From Thermaceae bacterium (GTDB lineage Bacteria > Deinococcota > Deinococci > Deinococcales > Marinithermaceae), in assembly GCA_026985615.1 (NCBI GenBank), contig JALSQD010000076.1, forward strand, positions 13,322 to 77,321: a stretch of 64,000 bases of DNA. The letters run 5' to 3'. Shown in pieces: positions 37,874 to 46,655 of the stretch. The position numbers and the translations under genes are program-made. The first letter of the stretch is position 1, and the number at the start of each line of letters is the position of its first letter. The notes beneath the pieces are model-generated. The model ran no database searches. It saw only the letters and a list, made by a program, of their open reading frames with translations, and was not told where the DNA came from.

Positions 37874-38871
37874 ACGTAGGCGGGCTTAAGAGCGACCTCG
37901 ATCGCCTTGCCCGCGAAGAGGCGCAGGCGGTCTTGCACATGCCGGGGTAGCAGCACCTCGAGCGTCAGTGCCCCTTCCACCCGCACCGCGTAGACGAGCC
38001 CCTTCTTGGCCACCTCCCGCACGACCACCGGAAGACGGTTGCGGGCGAGGCGGTCGGGAAGGGGCCGGTCTGCACGAACGATCATCACTTCTTCCGGGCG
38101 GATGCCCCAGTGTACCGCCTGACCCGGGCGGAGGCTCGCACCCCCGAGCGCAAAGAGGCGCACCCCCTCACTCTCGAGCCAGACGCCGTCTTCCTCGCGC
38201 TCGAGCACCGTGGCGCGGAAGACGTTGCCAAACCCTACCAGCTGTGCGATCCCGAGCGTGGCGGGACGGGAGAAGACCGTTTCCGGGTCGCCTTGCTGCC
38301 GCACCTCGCCGTCCTCCAGTACGGCGAGCGAGTCGCAGCGGGCCGCGACCAGCGGGTCGTGGGTGACGAGCAGGGTGGGCAGCCCTTCCTCGCGCACCAG
38401 TCGGGCGATGTCGTCGATGGTGCGGTCGCGGGTGGCGGCGTCGAGGGCGCTCGTGGGTTCGTCGAGGAGGAGCAGATCGGGCTTGCGGGCCAGCGCCCGC
38501 GCCAGCGCCACCCGCTGTTGCTGACCGCCGGAGAGCTCCCAGGGGCGGTGGTGGTGGAACTCGGCGAGCCCCACGCGCTCGAGCCAGGCCAGGGCGTGGG
38601 TGCGGCGGCGGGGGCCTTTGAGCGCCAGCGCCACGTTCTCGAGCGCGGTCATGTGGGGCACCAGAGCGTAGCCCTGGGGCAGGTAGCCCACCCGCCGCCG
38701 CTCCGGAGGAAGTCCGGCGTAGGGCCTGCCCTCTGCGGGCAGCAGCCCGGCGAGGGCGCGCAGCAGGCTTGTCTTTCCCGAGCCCGAGGAGCCCAGCAGG
38801 GCGGTGAGCCCCTCGACGCGCAGGTGGGCCTCGAGCTTCAGCGGGTGCCGTAGCCGGTAATCGATCTCCAT
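37840..38871 (-). CDS. modC: Molybdate ABC transporter, ATP-binding protein
   Basis: This 343-residue ATPase has Walker A GSSGSGKTSLL, signature LSGGQQQRVALARAL, Walker B LLLLDEPTSALD and an H-loop VTHD. About 120 C-terminal residues carry a TOBE-like oxyanion-binding region (FRATVLEREEDGVW). The ATG at 38871 follows GGAGGCCCG; longer frames upstream are shadows of modB. It overlaps modB by 34 bases. Tungstate or sulfate specificity is possible, but the ModA partner favours molybdate. Confidence 0.9.
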   Translation of the reverse strand: MEIDYRLRHPLKLEAHLRVEGLTALLGSSGSGKTSLLRALAGLLPAEGRPYAGLPPERRRVGYLPQGYALVPHMTALENVALALKGPRRRTHALAWLERVGLAEFHHHRPWELSGGQQQRVALARALARKPDLLLLDEPTSALDAATRDRTIDDIARLVREEGLPTLLVTHDPLVAARCDSLAVLEDGEVRQQGDPETVFSRPATLGIAQLVGFGNVFRATVLEREEDGVWLESEGVRLFALGGASLRPGQAVHWGIRPEEVMIVRADRPLPDRLARNRLPVVVREVAKKGLVYAVRVEGALTLEVLLPRHVQDRLRLFAGKAIEVALKPAYVHLFSSGLPSS

Positions 38872-39500
38872 CGGGCCTCCAGGGTGCGCACGGCTAGGAC
38901 CAGCACGAACGAGATCGCCACGAAGACGAGCGCGGCACGCTCCGCCGTGGCGAAGTCCAGGGCCTGGACCAGGTCGAAGATGTAGATGCTCGCCACCCGG
39001 GTCTCGCCCGGGAGGTTGCCGCCCACCATGAGCACGACGCCGAACTCGCCCAGGGTGTGGGCGAAGGCGAGCAGCGTGCCCGAGAGCAGCCCGGGCCAGA
39101 TCCAGGGCAGCACCACCCGCCGCCAGCGTGCCCAACGCCCCACGCCCAGCGTGCGCGCCACCTCGAGCACCTCCACGTCCACGGCGGCGAGCGCCTCGCG
39201 GTAGGCGGTGAGGGCGAAGGGCAGGCTGAAGATCACCGAGCCCAGCCATATACCTTCGAAGCGAAAGGCCCAGTCGAGCCCGATCCGCCCCAATGCGCCG
39301 TCGGGGGAAAGGAGCACGAGCAGGTAGAAGCCGAGCACGGTGGGGGGAAGGGTGAGGGGCAGGAGCAGCACCGCTTCGAGCAGGGGTTTGAAGGGGAAGC
39401 GCTTGAAGGCCAGCAAGTAGGCGAGTGGAAGGCCCAGCACGAGCAACGTGAGCGCGGTCAGCGTCGCGAGCTTGAAGGAGAGGAAGAAGGCTTCGGTCAC
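38838..39500 (-). CDS. modB: Molybdate ABC transporter, permease
   Basis: This 220-residue protein has five membrane helices and the EAA-loop that docks the ATPase (LEVARTLGVGRWARWRRVVLPWIWPGLL, shown here only as its start EVARTLGVG). The length is typical of ModB. It sits between modA (4-base overlap) and modC (34-base overlap). Confidence 0.9.
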   Translation of the reverse strand: MTEAFFLSFKLATLTALTLLVLGLPLAYLLAFKRFPFKPLLEAVLLLPLTLPPTVLGFYLLVLLSPDGALGRIGLDWAFRFEGIWLGSVIFSLPFALTAYREALAAVDVEVLEVARTLGVGRWARWRRVVLPWIWPGLLSGTLLAFAHTLGEFGVVLMVGGNLPGETRVASIYIFDLVQALDFATAERAALVFVAISFVLVLAVRTLEARWRSITGYGTR

Positions 39501-40234
39501 GGGGTGTCGAATCCGTGTTCGCGGAGGATGTGCTGGGCGGTAGGGGAGCCCAGAAAGTCGAAGAAGGCGCGGGCGGCTTTGCCGTCTTGGATCAGGGCGG
39601 CCTCCTGCACCAGCGGAGGGTGCATCGAGGCGGGCACGGTCCAGAAGCTCCCGGCCTCGGTCATGGTCGGGCTCATCGCCGCCGAGCGGGCGATGAGCCC
39701 GGCGTCGGCACCGTGCAGAACCATCTGGGCCGCTTGCGCGACGTTGCTGGCGTAGACGAGCTGGGGCTCGAGCGCCTCGAACAGCCCAGCGTGCTCGAGC
39801 GCCGCCACCGCCGCCTCGCCGTAGGGGGCGTGCTCGGGATTGGCCAGGACTATGCGGCGAATCCGGGGGTCGAGCAGCGCCTCCAGCCCAGTTGGCTCGA
39901 GGCCCAGGCGGCGGGGTAGGTAGACCACCAGCCGCCCCACGGCGAAGATGCGGCGTTCGGCGACGCCGTACGTCTCGGCCACGTGGTCCACGTAGCGTGG
40001 GCTCGCCGAGAGGAAGACGTCGTAGGGGGCGCCCCGGCGGATCTGCTCGGCCAGCGTACCCGAGGCCGCGTAGCTGACCCCCACGCTCCAGCCGGGGTGC
40101 GCCTCCTCGAAGGCGGCCACGACGGCGGGAAGGGCCTGGTTGAGGTTGGCCGCGGCCGCTACCTGCACGTTGACGGCGCGAACCGAGCCCGCTACGAGGG
40201 CGAGAACGAGAAGCGCTGCCGTGCGTAGGCCCAT
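39497..40234 (-). CDS. modA: Molybdate ABC transporter, substrate-binding protein
   Basis: This 245-residue exported protein has a signal peptide (about residues 1-20) and ModA-type motifs: AAAANLNQALPAV, YAASGTLAEQIRRGAPYDVFLSA and the hinge block YASNVAQAAQMV. ModA binds molybdate or tungstate outside the membrane and delivers it to ModBC. The ATG lies 6 bases after TAGGAT, so the operon is probably leaderless. Molybdenum uptake fits the molybdoenzyme operon 13 kb away. Confidence 0.9.
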   Translation of the reverse strand: MGLRTAALLVLALVAGSVRAVNVQVAAAANLNQALPAVVAAFEEAHPGWSVGVSYAASGTLAEQIRRGAPYDVFLSASPRYVDHVAETYGVAERRIFAVGRLVVYLPRRLGLEPTGLEALLDPRIRRIVLANPEHAPYGEAAVAALEHAGLFEALEPQLVYASNVAQAAQMVLHGADAGLIARSAAMSPTMTEAGSFWTVPASMHPPLVQEAALIQDGKAARAFFDFLGSPTAQHILREHGFDTP

Positions 40235-40240
40235 GGCCTC

Positions 40241-40246
40241 ATCCTA
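40241..40246 (-). promoter_or_regulatory. -10 element TAGGAT of modABC (leaderless)
   Basis: TAGGAT lies 6 bases before the modA ATG and one base after the T-run of the cytochrome c terminator. Confidence 0.5.
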
Positions 40247-40247
40247 C

Positions 40248-40279
40248 AAAAAGCGCCCCCGAGCCAGGCCCGGGGGCGC
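40248..40279 (-). terminator. Terminator of the cytochrome c gene
   Basis: A 9-bp stem GCGCCCCCG/CGGGGGCGC (40253-40261, 40271-40279) is followed on the minus strand by five T residues (40248-40252). Confidence 0.85.
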
Positions 40280-40292
40280 GGGAAAGGGAGGG

Positions 40293-40757
40293 TTACTCCA
40301 GGTCGAGTTTCTGCGCCAGGTCCTGACGCTCCTTGAACACGTCGGTGGGCGTGAGGGCCTTGGCGCGGTACTTGGCTACCTCGTCGGCGGTGAGGGGCTT
40401 GAAGTCCTTGGGCAGGAGGTCCTTGTTCCACTCGGTCAGTACGTAGTTGAGGATGGCGGCCACCTGGTCGTTCGAAAGCTGGGCGAACGGCGGCATGAAG
40501 CCGTTGTAACTCTTGCCCTGGACGCTGATTTCGCCCTGCAGGCCGAAGACGAGCACGTGGCTCAGGTAGGCGCGGCCATCTTCTTCCTCGACGAAGTGCC
40601 CGATCCACTCCGCCAGCGGCGGGAAGACGCCCGGGGTGCCCTGCCCGGTGGCCCCGTGGCAGCTCGCACAGAACTTACCGTAATCGGCCGCCCCGTCGGC
40701 GAGCGCCAGGGGGGCGAGTGCCAGGACGGCAACGGTCAGCAGCAGAAACTTACGCAT
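40293..40757 (-). CDS. Exported c-type cytochrome, monohaem
   Basis: This 154-residue protein has a signal peptide (about residues 1-20), one haem-binding motif CASCH (Cys30, Cys33, His34) and a likely axial Met in GFMPPFAQL, a class I fold resembling Thermus cytochrome c552. It would carry electrons outside the membrane. The ATG at 40757 follows GGAGGTGAG; an in-frame codon 15 bases upstream is inside that site. It has its own promoter with an overlapping inverted repeat. Confidence 0.9.
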   Translation of the reverse strand: MRKFLLLTVAVLALAPLALADGAADYGKFCASCHGATGQGTPGVFPPLAEWIGHFVEEEDGRAYLSHVLVFGLQGEISVQGKSYNGFMPPFAQLSNDQVAAILNYVLTEWNKDLLPKDFKPLTADEVAKYRAKALTPTDVFKERQDLAQKLDLE

Positions 40758-40773
40758 TCGACTCACCTCCACA

Positions 40774-40794
40774 CGGATTATATCAGTTAATCCG
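40774..40794. promoter_or_regulatory. Inverted repeat over the cytochrome c -10
   Basis: CGGATTA (40774-40780) and TAATCCG (40788-40794) form perfect 7-base arms around 7 bases. The minus-strand -10 TATAAT (40777-40782) lies inside it, so a bound protein would block transcription. Confidence 0.5.
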
Positions 40795-40815
40795 AGTAGC
40801 TGGGTTGAAATTGCC

Positions 40816-41844
40816 TCACCGGGCCTTTACCTCGGTCCAGATGCGGTCGTAGAGCCTCAGCGCCTCGCCCACGTCGCGGATGAACTCGAGCTTTTCCCGC
40901 ACCTCCGGAGGCGGGTAGACCGCGGGGTCGGTGAGCAGCTCGGGGTCGAGGTAGGGCTCGGCTGCCTGCACCGGTGAGGCGTAGTAGTTGTAGTTCGAGA
41001 TCGCCGCGGCTACCTCGGGCTCGAGGATGTAGTTGAGGAAGGCGTAGGCGTTGTCCAGGTTGGGCGCGCCCGCGGGGACGGCGAAGGCGTCCATCCAGAT
41101 CGTGCCACCCTCCTTGGGGATTACGTAAACGATGGCTCCATCCTCCTCCTGAACCTGGAAGATGTCGCCCGAGTAGTTGTGCACCACCACGGCGTCGCCC
41201 GCGAGCAGGCGGCTGCGCGCTTCCACGCTCCCCGCGAAGCCCAGTCCCCGGTGCTTGGCCGCGATCAGGAGCTGCTTGGCCTCCTCCAGGTGGGCGGGGT
41301 CGGTGTCGTTGAGCGAATAGCCCAGGTACTTGAGCGCCGCCCCGATGGTCTCGCGCATCTCGTCGAGCAGCAGGAAGGGGCCGGCGTAGGCGTCGGGGTC
41401 GAGGAAGGCGCCCCACGAGTCCACGCCCCCGGGCACCTCGTCGCTGCGGTAGGCCAGGCCGGTGGTGCCCCACTGGTAGGGGACGGAGTAGCGGTTTCCG
41501 GGGTCGTAGTCGGGGTCTTGGAACTCGGGGTAGAGGTTGGCCAGGTTGGGCAGCCGGGCGTGGTCGAGCGGCTGGATGAGCCCCGCCCGCGCCATCTCGG
41601 CCACGTAGTAGTCGGGCGGCACCACCAGGTCGTACTCGCGCGCGCCGCCGGCCTGCAGTTTGGCCATCATGGCCTCGGGCGCTTCGAAGGTGTCGTAGAT
41701 GATGCGCACGTCGTAGCGCCGCTCGAACTCGGCGAGCACGTCCTCGGGGATGTACTCCGACCAGTTGAAGATGCGCAGCTCGCCCGCCGCCAGCGCGAGC
41801 GGGACCGCCAGCCAGATGAGGACCGCAACCAGGGTTCGTATCAC
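40816..41844 (-). CDS. potD: Polyamine (spermidine/putrescine) ABC transporter, binding protein
   Basis: This 342-residue exported protein has a signal peptide (about residues 1-19) and the PotD-like start LRIFNWSEYIPEDVLAEFE, YDLVVPPDYYVAEM and YQWGTTGLAYR. The acidic and aromatic pocket residues fit polyamines, but the exact ligand is unproved. The GTG start follows GAGGAGGTAGACGA. It closes the potABCD operon. Confidence 0.9.
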   Translation of the reverse strand: MIRTLVAVLIWLAVPLALAAGELRIFNWSEYIPEDVLAEFERRYDVRIIYDTFEAPEAMMAKLQAGGAREYDLVVPPDYYVAEMARAGLIQPLDHARLPNLANLYPEFQDPDYDPGNRYSVPYQWGTTGLAYRSDEVPGGVDSWGAFLDPDAYAGPFLLLDEMRETIGAALKYLGYSLNDTDPAHLEEAKQLLIAAKHRGLGFAGSVEARSRLLAGDAVVVHNYSGDIFQVQEEDGAIVYVIPKEGGTIWMDAFAVPAGAPNLDNAYAFLNYILEPEVAAAISNYNYYASPVQAAEPYLDPELLTDPAVYPPPEVREKLEFIRDVGEALRLYDRIWTEVKAR

Positions 41845-41848
41845 TCGT

Positions 41849-42631
41849 CTACCTCCTCGTTGACACGCGCTGGACCGCGATGAGGGCCAGCGAGGTGACC
41901 AGGATCATCAGGGTGGAAAGGGCGTGGATCTCGGGCGTCACGCCGCGCTTGACGCTCGAGAAGATGTAGATGGGCACGGTGGTGGCGCCGGGCCCGGCGG
42001 TAAAGAAGGTGATCACGAAGTCGTCCAGGCTCAGGGTGAAGGCGAGCAGCGCCGCGGCCACCACCCCGGGCCAGATCAGCGGGAAGGTGATCTTCCAAAA
42101 GCGCGTCCAGCCGCCCGCGCCCAGGTCGGCGGCCGCCTCCTCCAGGCTGGGGTCGAGCCCGGCGAGCCGGCTCTTGACCACGAGCGTCACGTAGGCCACC
42201 TGGAAGGTGACGTGCCCCAGGATGACCGTGGTCAGGCTCAGGTGCAGCGCGTCCACGTACTGCCGCACCCAGGCGAAGAGGAGCAGCAGCGACACCCCCA
42301 TGACCACGTCGGGGATGACGACGGGCACGTAGAGCAAGAAGAGCAGGGCCCCGCGTCCGAAAAAGCGGTAGCGCGCCAGCCCCAGCGCCAGCAGGGTGCC
42401 CAGCACGGTCGAGATGGCGGTCGAGGTAGTGGCCACCACCAGCGAGTTGCGCAGGTAGCTGTGGACGCGGCCGTGCTCGAAGAGCTGGGCGTACCACTTG
42501 AGGGTGAAGCCGTGCCAGGCCACACCGTACTTGCTCTCGTTGAAGGAGAGCACGACGATCACCGCGATCGGCAGGTAGAGGAAGAGCAGCACCAGCGCGC
42601 CGTGCAGCCCGAGCCAGCGCCGCGCCGTCAT
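41849..42631 (-). CDS. potC: Polyamine ABC transporter, permease
   Basis: This 260-residue permease has six membrane helices and the EAA loop EEAAADLGAGGWTRFWKITF. Its ATG at 42631 overlaps the potB stop by 4 bases; a longer frame upstream is a shadow. PotC pairs with PotB to form the membrane channel. It ends 4 bases before potD. Confidence 0.9.
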   Translation of the reverse strand: MTARRWLGLHGALVLLFLYLPIAVIVVLSFNESKYGVAWHGFTLKWYAQLFEHGRVHSYLRNSLVVATTSTAISTVLGTLLALGLARYRFFGRGALLFLLYVPVVIPDVVMGVSLLLLFAWVRQYVDALHLSLTTVILGHVTFQVAYVTLVVKSRLAGLDPSLEEAAADLGAGGWTRFWKITFPLIWPGVVAAALLAFTLSLDDFVITFFTAGPGATTVPIYIFSSVKRGVTPEIHALSTLMILVTSLALIAVQRVSTRR

Positions 42632-43497
42632 ACCAGCTCCTCCATGCCGCGCTCGCCGGCCTTGCGGGCGTAGAGCCACAACCCCGCGAGCACCACCCCC
42701 ATGAGAACGAAGGCGGCGGCCGAGCCGAAGGCCCAGTCGCGCGAGGCCCCAAACTGCTGCTGGATGACGTTGCCGATGAGGACGGTCTTGCCCGCGCCCA
42801 GGAGGTCGGAGATGACGAAGGTGCCCACCGCGGGGATGAAGACGAGCAGGATGCCGGCGATGAGGCCGGGCAGCGTCTGCGGAAAAACGGCGTGCCAGAA
42901 GCCGGGCACCCGCCCTGCGCCCAGATCGTGGGCTGCTTCGAGCAGGGTCCAGTCGATCTTCTCCACCGAGGCGTAGAGCGGGAGGATCAGAAAAGGCAGG
43001 TAGGTGTAGACCGTGCCCACGTAGACCGCCGTCCAGCTGGGGTAGAGCTGCACCGGGTCGAGGCCCAGGTGGCCCAGCACGGCGTTGAGCACGCCCTTGC
43101 GTTGGAAGATGACGATCCAGGCGTAGGCGCGGATGAGGAAGTTGGTCCAGAACGGCAGCACCACCAGCAAGAGCAGCAGGTTCTTGCGCGGGCTCTGGGC
43201 GATGAAGAAGGCGAAGGGGTAGCCGAGCACGATCGCGACCAGGGTGGTCACCAGCCCCAGAAGCAGGCTGCGTCCGAGGATGTTGAGGTAGAGCAAGTCG
43301 AAGCCGCCCGCGTCGAGGCCGAAGAAGCGGCGGTAGTTGTCGAGGGTGAGCGGGCCGGTGAGCCAGCCGTGGGCGTCTCGCTGCAGGAAGGAGGCGTAGA
43401 AGATCAGCAGCGTGGGCACGAGGACGAAGAGCACGAGCCAGGCCGCCCCCGGTCCCACCGTGGGCAGGAGTCGCTTCCAGCCGCCGGGTCTACTCAT
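42628..43497 (-). CDS. potB: Polyamine ABC transporter, permease
   Basis: This 289-residue permease has six membrane helices and the EAA loop LEAAHDLGAGRVPGFWHAVF. It overlaps potA by 8 bases and potC by 4 bases, so all subunits should be made in coupled fashion. Confidence 0.9.
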   Translation of the reverse strand: MSRPGGWKRLLPTVGPGAAWLVLFVLVPTLLIFYASFLQRDAHGWLTGPLTLDNYRRFFGLDAGGFDLLYLNILGRSLLLGLVTTLVAIVLGYPFAFFIAQSPRKNLLLLLVVLPFWTNFLIRAYAWIVIFQRKGVLNAVLGHLGLDPVQLYPSWTAVYVGTVYTYLPFLILPLYASVEKIDWTLLEAAHDLGAGRVPGFWHAVFPQTLPGLIAGILLVFIPAVGTFVISDLLGAGKTVLIGNVIQQQFGASRDWAFGSAAAFVLMGVVLAGLWLYARKAGERGMEELV

Positions 43498-44605
43498 GGA
43501 TCACGACCAGGTTCTCAGGGGGCAGGTAGGCGACGATCTCCTCGTCGTAGTCGAACTCCTCGTGGCCGGGCTCCTGCACGTCGGCGTTGAGGGTGTAGGC
43601 CACCAGCTCGAAGCCGGCGGCGTCGAGGAGGTACTGGTTTTCCGCTCCGGTATAGATAATGTCGTCCACCCGCACCCGCACGCGGTTCGCCGACTCCGCG
43701 TCGCGCCGGCGCAGCCGTACCTTTTCGGGGCGGACGGAGAGCGTCACGCGCGTGCCGGCGGTCAGCGTCTCGTTCACGGCCAGGGTGCCCAGGGGGGTTT
43801 CGACCCGGCCGCCTTCGAGGGCGGCGCCGGGGATGAGGTTGGAGGTTCCCAGAAACTGGGCCACGAAGCGCGAGGCCGGGCGCTCGTAGAGGTCTTCGGG
43901 GTAGCCGAGCTGCTCGATGCGCCCCTCGCGCATCACCGCGATGCGGTCGGACATCACCAGCGCCTCCTCCTGATCGTGGGTGACGTAGACGAAGGTGAGG
44001 CCCAGCTCCTCCTGCAGGTTCATCAGCTCCACCTGGAGCTGCTTGCGCAGCTTGTAGTCGAGCGCGCCCAGGGGCTCGTCCAGGAGCAGCACCTTGGGTT
44101 CGTTGACGAGGGCGCGGGCCAGGGCCACGCGCTGCTTCTGCCCACCCGAGAGTTCATGCGGGCGCCGGCGCTCGAGCCCCGCAATGTCCACCAGCTCCAG
44201 CGCCCAGCCCACGCGCTCGCGCACCTCGCCTTCCGGCAGCCGCTTCATTCGCAGCCCGAAGGCGACGTTGTCGTAGACGTTCATGTGGGGAAAGAGGGCG
44301 TAGTTCTGGAAGACCAGGTTCACTGGCCGGCGGTAGGGCGGCACGCCGCGCATATTGCGCCCGGCCAGCACCACCTTGCCAGCGTCGGGCTCCTCGAATC
44401 CGGCCAGAATGCGCAGCAGCGTGGTCTTGCCGCAGCCCGAGGGCCCGAGCAGGCTGAAGAACTCACCCGCCTTCACCTCCAGGTCCACCCCGCGCAGCGC
44501 CTCGGTGCCCCCGTCATAACGCTTGCGCACCCCGGAGAGCCGAACCAAGGTCTCGCCGCCCGGGGTGCGCGTGCGTTTGCCTTTAAAGAGCTTCCGCTGC
44601 TCCAA
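43490..44605 (-). CDS. potA: Polyamine ABC transporter, ATP-binding protein
   Basis: This 371-residue ATPase has Walker A GPSGCGKTTLL, Q-loop VFQNYALFPHM, signature LSGGQKQRVALARAL, Walker B LLLDEPLGALD, VTHDQEEA and a C-terminal TOBE domain. I give the TTG at 44605, with GAGGGGAG about 8 bases upstream, as the start; an in-frame TTG 57 bases downstream is an alternative, so the N-terminus is uncertain. It heads potABCD behind a good promoter. Confidence 0.9.
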   Translation of the reverse strand: MEQRKLFKGKRTRTPGGETLVRLSGVRKRYDGGTEALRGVDLEVKAGEFFSLLGPSGCGKTTLLRILAGFEEPDAGKVVLAGRNMRGVPPYRRPVNLVFQNYALFPHMNVYDNVAFGLRMKRLPEGEVRERVGWALELVDIAGLERRRPHELSGGQKQRVALARALVNEPKVLLLDEPLGALDYKLRKQLQVELMNLQEELGLTFVYVTHDQEEALVMSDRIAVMREGRIEQLGYPEDLYERPASRFVAQFLGTSNLIPGAALEGGRVETPLGTLAVNETLTAGTRVTLSVRPEKVRLRRRDAESANRVRVRVDDIIYTGAENQYLLDAAGFELVAYTLNADVQEPGHEEFDYDEEIVAYLPPENLVVIHE

Positions 44606-44628
44606 TTCTCAGCTCCCCTCGCAGGGAA

Positions 44629-44657
44629 AGTCTAAGCGGAGCGGGGGCGAGGCGCAA
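44629..44657 (-). promoter_or_regulatory. Promoter of potABCD
   Basis: TTGCGC (44652-44657) and TAGACT (44629-44634) are spaced by exactly 17 bases on the minus strand. Confidence 0.7.
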
Positions 44658-44669
44658 GGCCCGCGCCTC
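44649..44669 (-). terminator. Hairpin at the lipoprotein gene end
   Basis: GAGGCGC/GCGCCTC arms (44649-44655, 44663-44669) overlap both the lipoprotein stop codon and the potA -35. There is no T-run. Confidence 0.4.
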
Positions 44670-45249
44670 ACGGCACGATCAGGTTGAAGGGCCTCTGCGA
44701 CAGCGTCAGGGCGAAGCCGGTGAGCCGGTAGCGGACCGTGCTGCTGCCCGTGGCGCGGACGTCGAGGCCGATACGGAAGCCGTCACCGGTGATGAGGTCG
44801 AGGTTGGGATCGCCCTGGGCCAGTGAGGCCTCCAGCACCACGGTCTGCGTCGAGCTCGGAGCCAGGGAGGCGGCCGCCTCGGCGAGGGCGACGTCGTTGT
44901 TGCCGTCGTAGATGTTGGCGCTGTCGCTTGCCGGAGCCAAGCGGAAGGAGGCCGCGATGTCGAGGGTGCCCGAGCCAGTGTTCTCGAGCTCGATCTCGAC
45001 ACGCACGCCGAAGCCGGTGAGCTGATCGAGAAGGGGTACACTGTTCACCAGATAACCCCCGTCGGGGGTGATGAGGTCATCGTCGGAGTCGGGGAGGTAA
45101 ACCTCGATCGAGCCAGGAACGGTCACTTCCTGAGAAAGGTCAACTGCATCAAGGAATGAAAGCACGTCCACATCAGCCGTGACAATGGTACGGCCGCTGC
45201 AAGCGCTGAGCGCCACGAGCAGGGTTGCGAGTGCGATCAAGCGTTTCAT
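44668..45249 (-). CDS. Lipoprotein of unknown function, paired with a barrel-like protein
   Basis: This 193-residue protein has a lipoprotein signal (LLVALSAC) and a beta-rich body of repeated strand-like segments ending in YRLTGFALTLSQ, which recalls the LEA-type or CARDB-like beta sandwich. I do not recognise the family. It starts 9 bases after the stop of the barrel-like protein gene, so the two form an operon and may work together at the outer envelope. Confidence 0.65.
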   Translation of the reverse strand: MKRLIALATLLVALSACSGRTIVTADVDVLSFLDAVDLSQEVTVPGSIEVYLPDSDDDLITPDGGYLVNSVPLLDQLTGFGVRVEIELENTGSGTLDIAASFRLAPASDSANIYDGNNDVALAEAAASLAPSSTQTVVLEASLAQGDPNLDLITGDGFRIGLDVRATGSSTVRYRLTGFALTLSQRPFNLIVP

Positions 45250-45258
45250 GGTCCCTCC

Positions 45259-46581
45259 CTAGAAGTGCAGCCCCAGGCTGGCGGCGAGGCCGAAGACGGT
45301 CTGGCCGGTGAAGGGGGCGCTGTGGGTTGTTAGGGCGAGGTCCAGGCTCGCGGGCCCAAAGAGCGCTCCGGCGCCCAGGCCTACCTGGAAGCCGTTTTCG
45401 TAGCCGAGCCCACCGCGCAGGCGGAAGATCTCGTAGCGGTACTCGAGCCCGGCGTGAGCGCTCATGCCCCCGCCGGCATAGCCCAGGTCGGCGCCGTAGA
45501 GCACGTCCCCGACCTCGAGCGGTTGCACGTAAGCGGCGTTGGCGTAGACTTTGGGGGCGAAGCCCGAGCGCGTGACCGTCTCGGGGGTATCGTTCACCAC
45601 GTTGCCGCTAGCGTCGGTGATTCGCCGCTGCCCGCTCCAGGTCTCGAAACTGTAGAGGTTGCGCAGGCCAAGCCCGTAGGTGCCCCCGGCGTAGTCGAGG
45701 ACCAGACCGAAGTCGAGCTTCGCGCCCGCGCCGTAGCCGCTGCCCGGGTAGACGTAGAAGACGTTGGTAGTGTAGCCCACCGTACCCGGAACGCCGTTTG
45801 CGTCGGTGGTGGTGCTGGCGGTGAGGGTGGCGTCGCTGTAGTAGAGGCCGTAGAAGCCTTGCACTTGGGCGCCCAGGTAGAGGGTGCCGTCGAGACCGGG
45901 AATGGGGGGCAGCCCGGTGGCGTAGCCCAGGTCGAGCGTAAGACCGCCCGCGGCCCGGCCGGTGAGGTCGAGGGTGTAGGTGGTGTTGGCCTGGAGGCTG
46001 CCGCTGGCGAGGTCGGCGAGAAGCTGGTCGTCAGGATTCACGCCGAGACCGCCGGTCTCGAAGAAGACGCCGGTGGCTAGCCGCAGGCCCGGAATCCCGG
46101 TGGGCACGTTGAACTGGAGCAACGGGTTGCGCGTGGTACCGGCGACGCTGCCGCCTCCGTTGCTCTCGTAGGCCGTGAGGTCGAAAGGATTGCCCGCGCC
46201 GTCGGTGATCTGGATGCCGTCCGCGCTCACGTGGAAGACGATCTCATCAGGGCTGGTCGGCGGGTTGACGAGGAGCTCGAAGGGGTGACTGAGCTGATCG
46301 TAGAAGGCGAGCAGATCGAAGTTGGCCTTGAAGGTGGCTGGGTCGGTGAAGTAGTAGACCGGGCTGGTGCTGGGCCTTAGGGCCAGGTTGATGAGCCCGA
46401 GCGGTAGCGCCATCCCGCCGTCGGCGCCGTAGCGGTCAGCGGGGTAAGCGCCGTAGGCGGGGTTCAGGCTGGCCGCCCACGGCCCCGGCAGCACCACGCC
46501 GCCCATGCCGGTGCTGCGAACCCCTTGCGCGAACGCGGCGCTTAGAAGGAGTGCGAGCAGGATCGTTGTCGGTCGCTTCAT
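45259..46581 (-). CDS. Predicted outer-membrane beta-barrel protein (TraF/PorV-like)
   Basis: This 440-residue exported protein has a signal peptide ending about AFAQG, then GMGGVVLPGPWAASLNPA, the N-terminal motif shared by TraF_2, PorV and FadL-like barrels. Many alternating amphipathic strands follow and it ends in SLGLHF, a C-terminal aromatic typical of outer-membrane barrels. Thermus-type cells have an outer envelope that can hold such proteins. The ATG at 46581 follows GGGAGGTAAG. The function is unknown. Confidence 0.7.
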   Translation of the reverse strand: MKRPTTILLALLLSAAFAQGVRSTGMGGVVLPGPWAASLNPAYGAYPADRYGADGGMALPLGLINLALRPSTSPVYYFTDPATFKANFDLLAFYDQLSHPFELLVNPPTSPDEIVFHVSADGIQITDGAGNPFDLTAYESNGGGSVAGTTRNPLLQFNVPTGIPGLRLATGVFFETGGLGVNPDDQLLADLASGSLQANTTYTLDLTGRAAGGLTLDLGYATGLPPIPGLDGTLYLGAQVQGFYGLYYSDATLTASTTTDANGVPGTVGYTTNVFYVYPGSGYGAGAKLDFGLVLDYAGGTYGLGLRNLYSFETWSGQRRITDASGNVVNDTPETVTRSGFAPKVYANAAYVQPLEVGDVLYGADLGYAGGGMSAHAGLEYRYEIFRLRGGLGYENGFQVGLGAGALFGPASLDLALTTHSAPFTGQTVFGLAASLGLHF

Positions 46582-46655
46582 TCTTACCTCCCGTGACGGT
46601 TTTCCAACCCAATCATAGCGGCCCGTTCTCCCGGGGTACACCCTGCAATGGGGGT

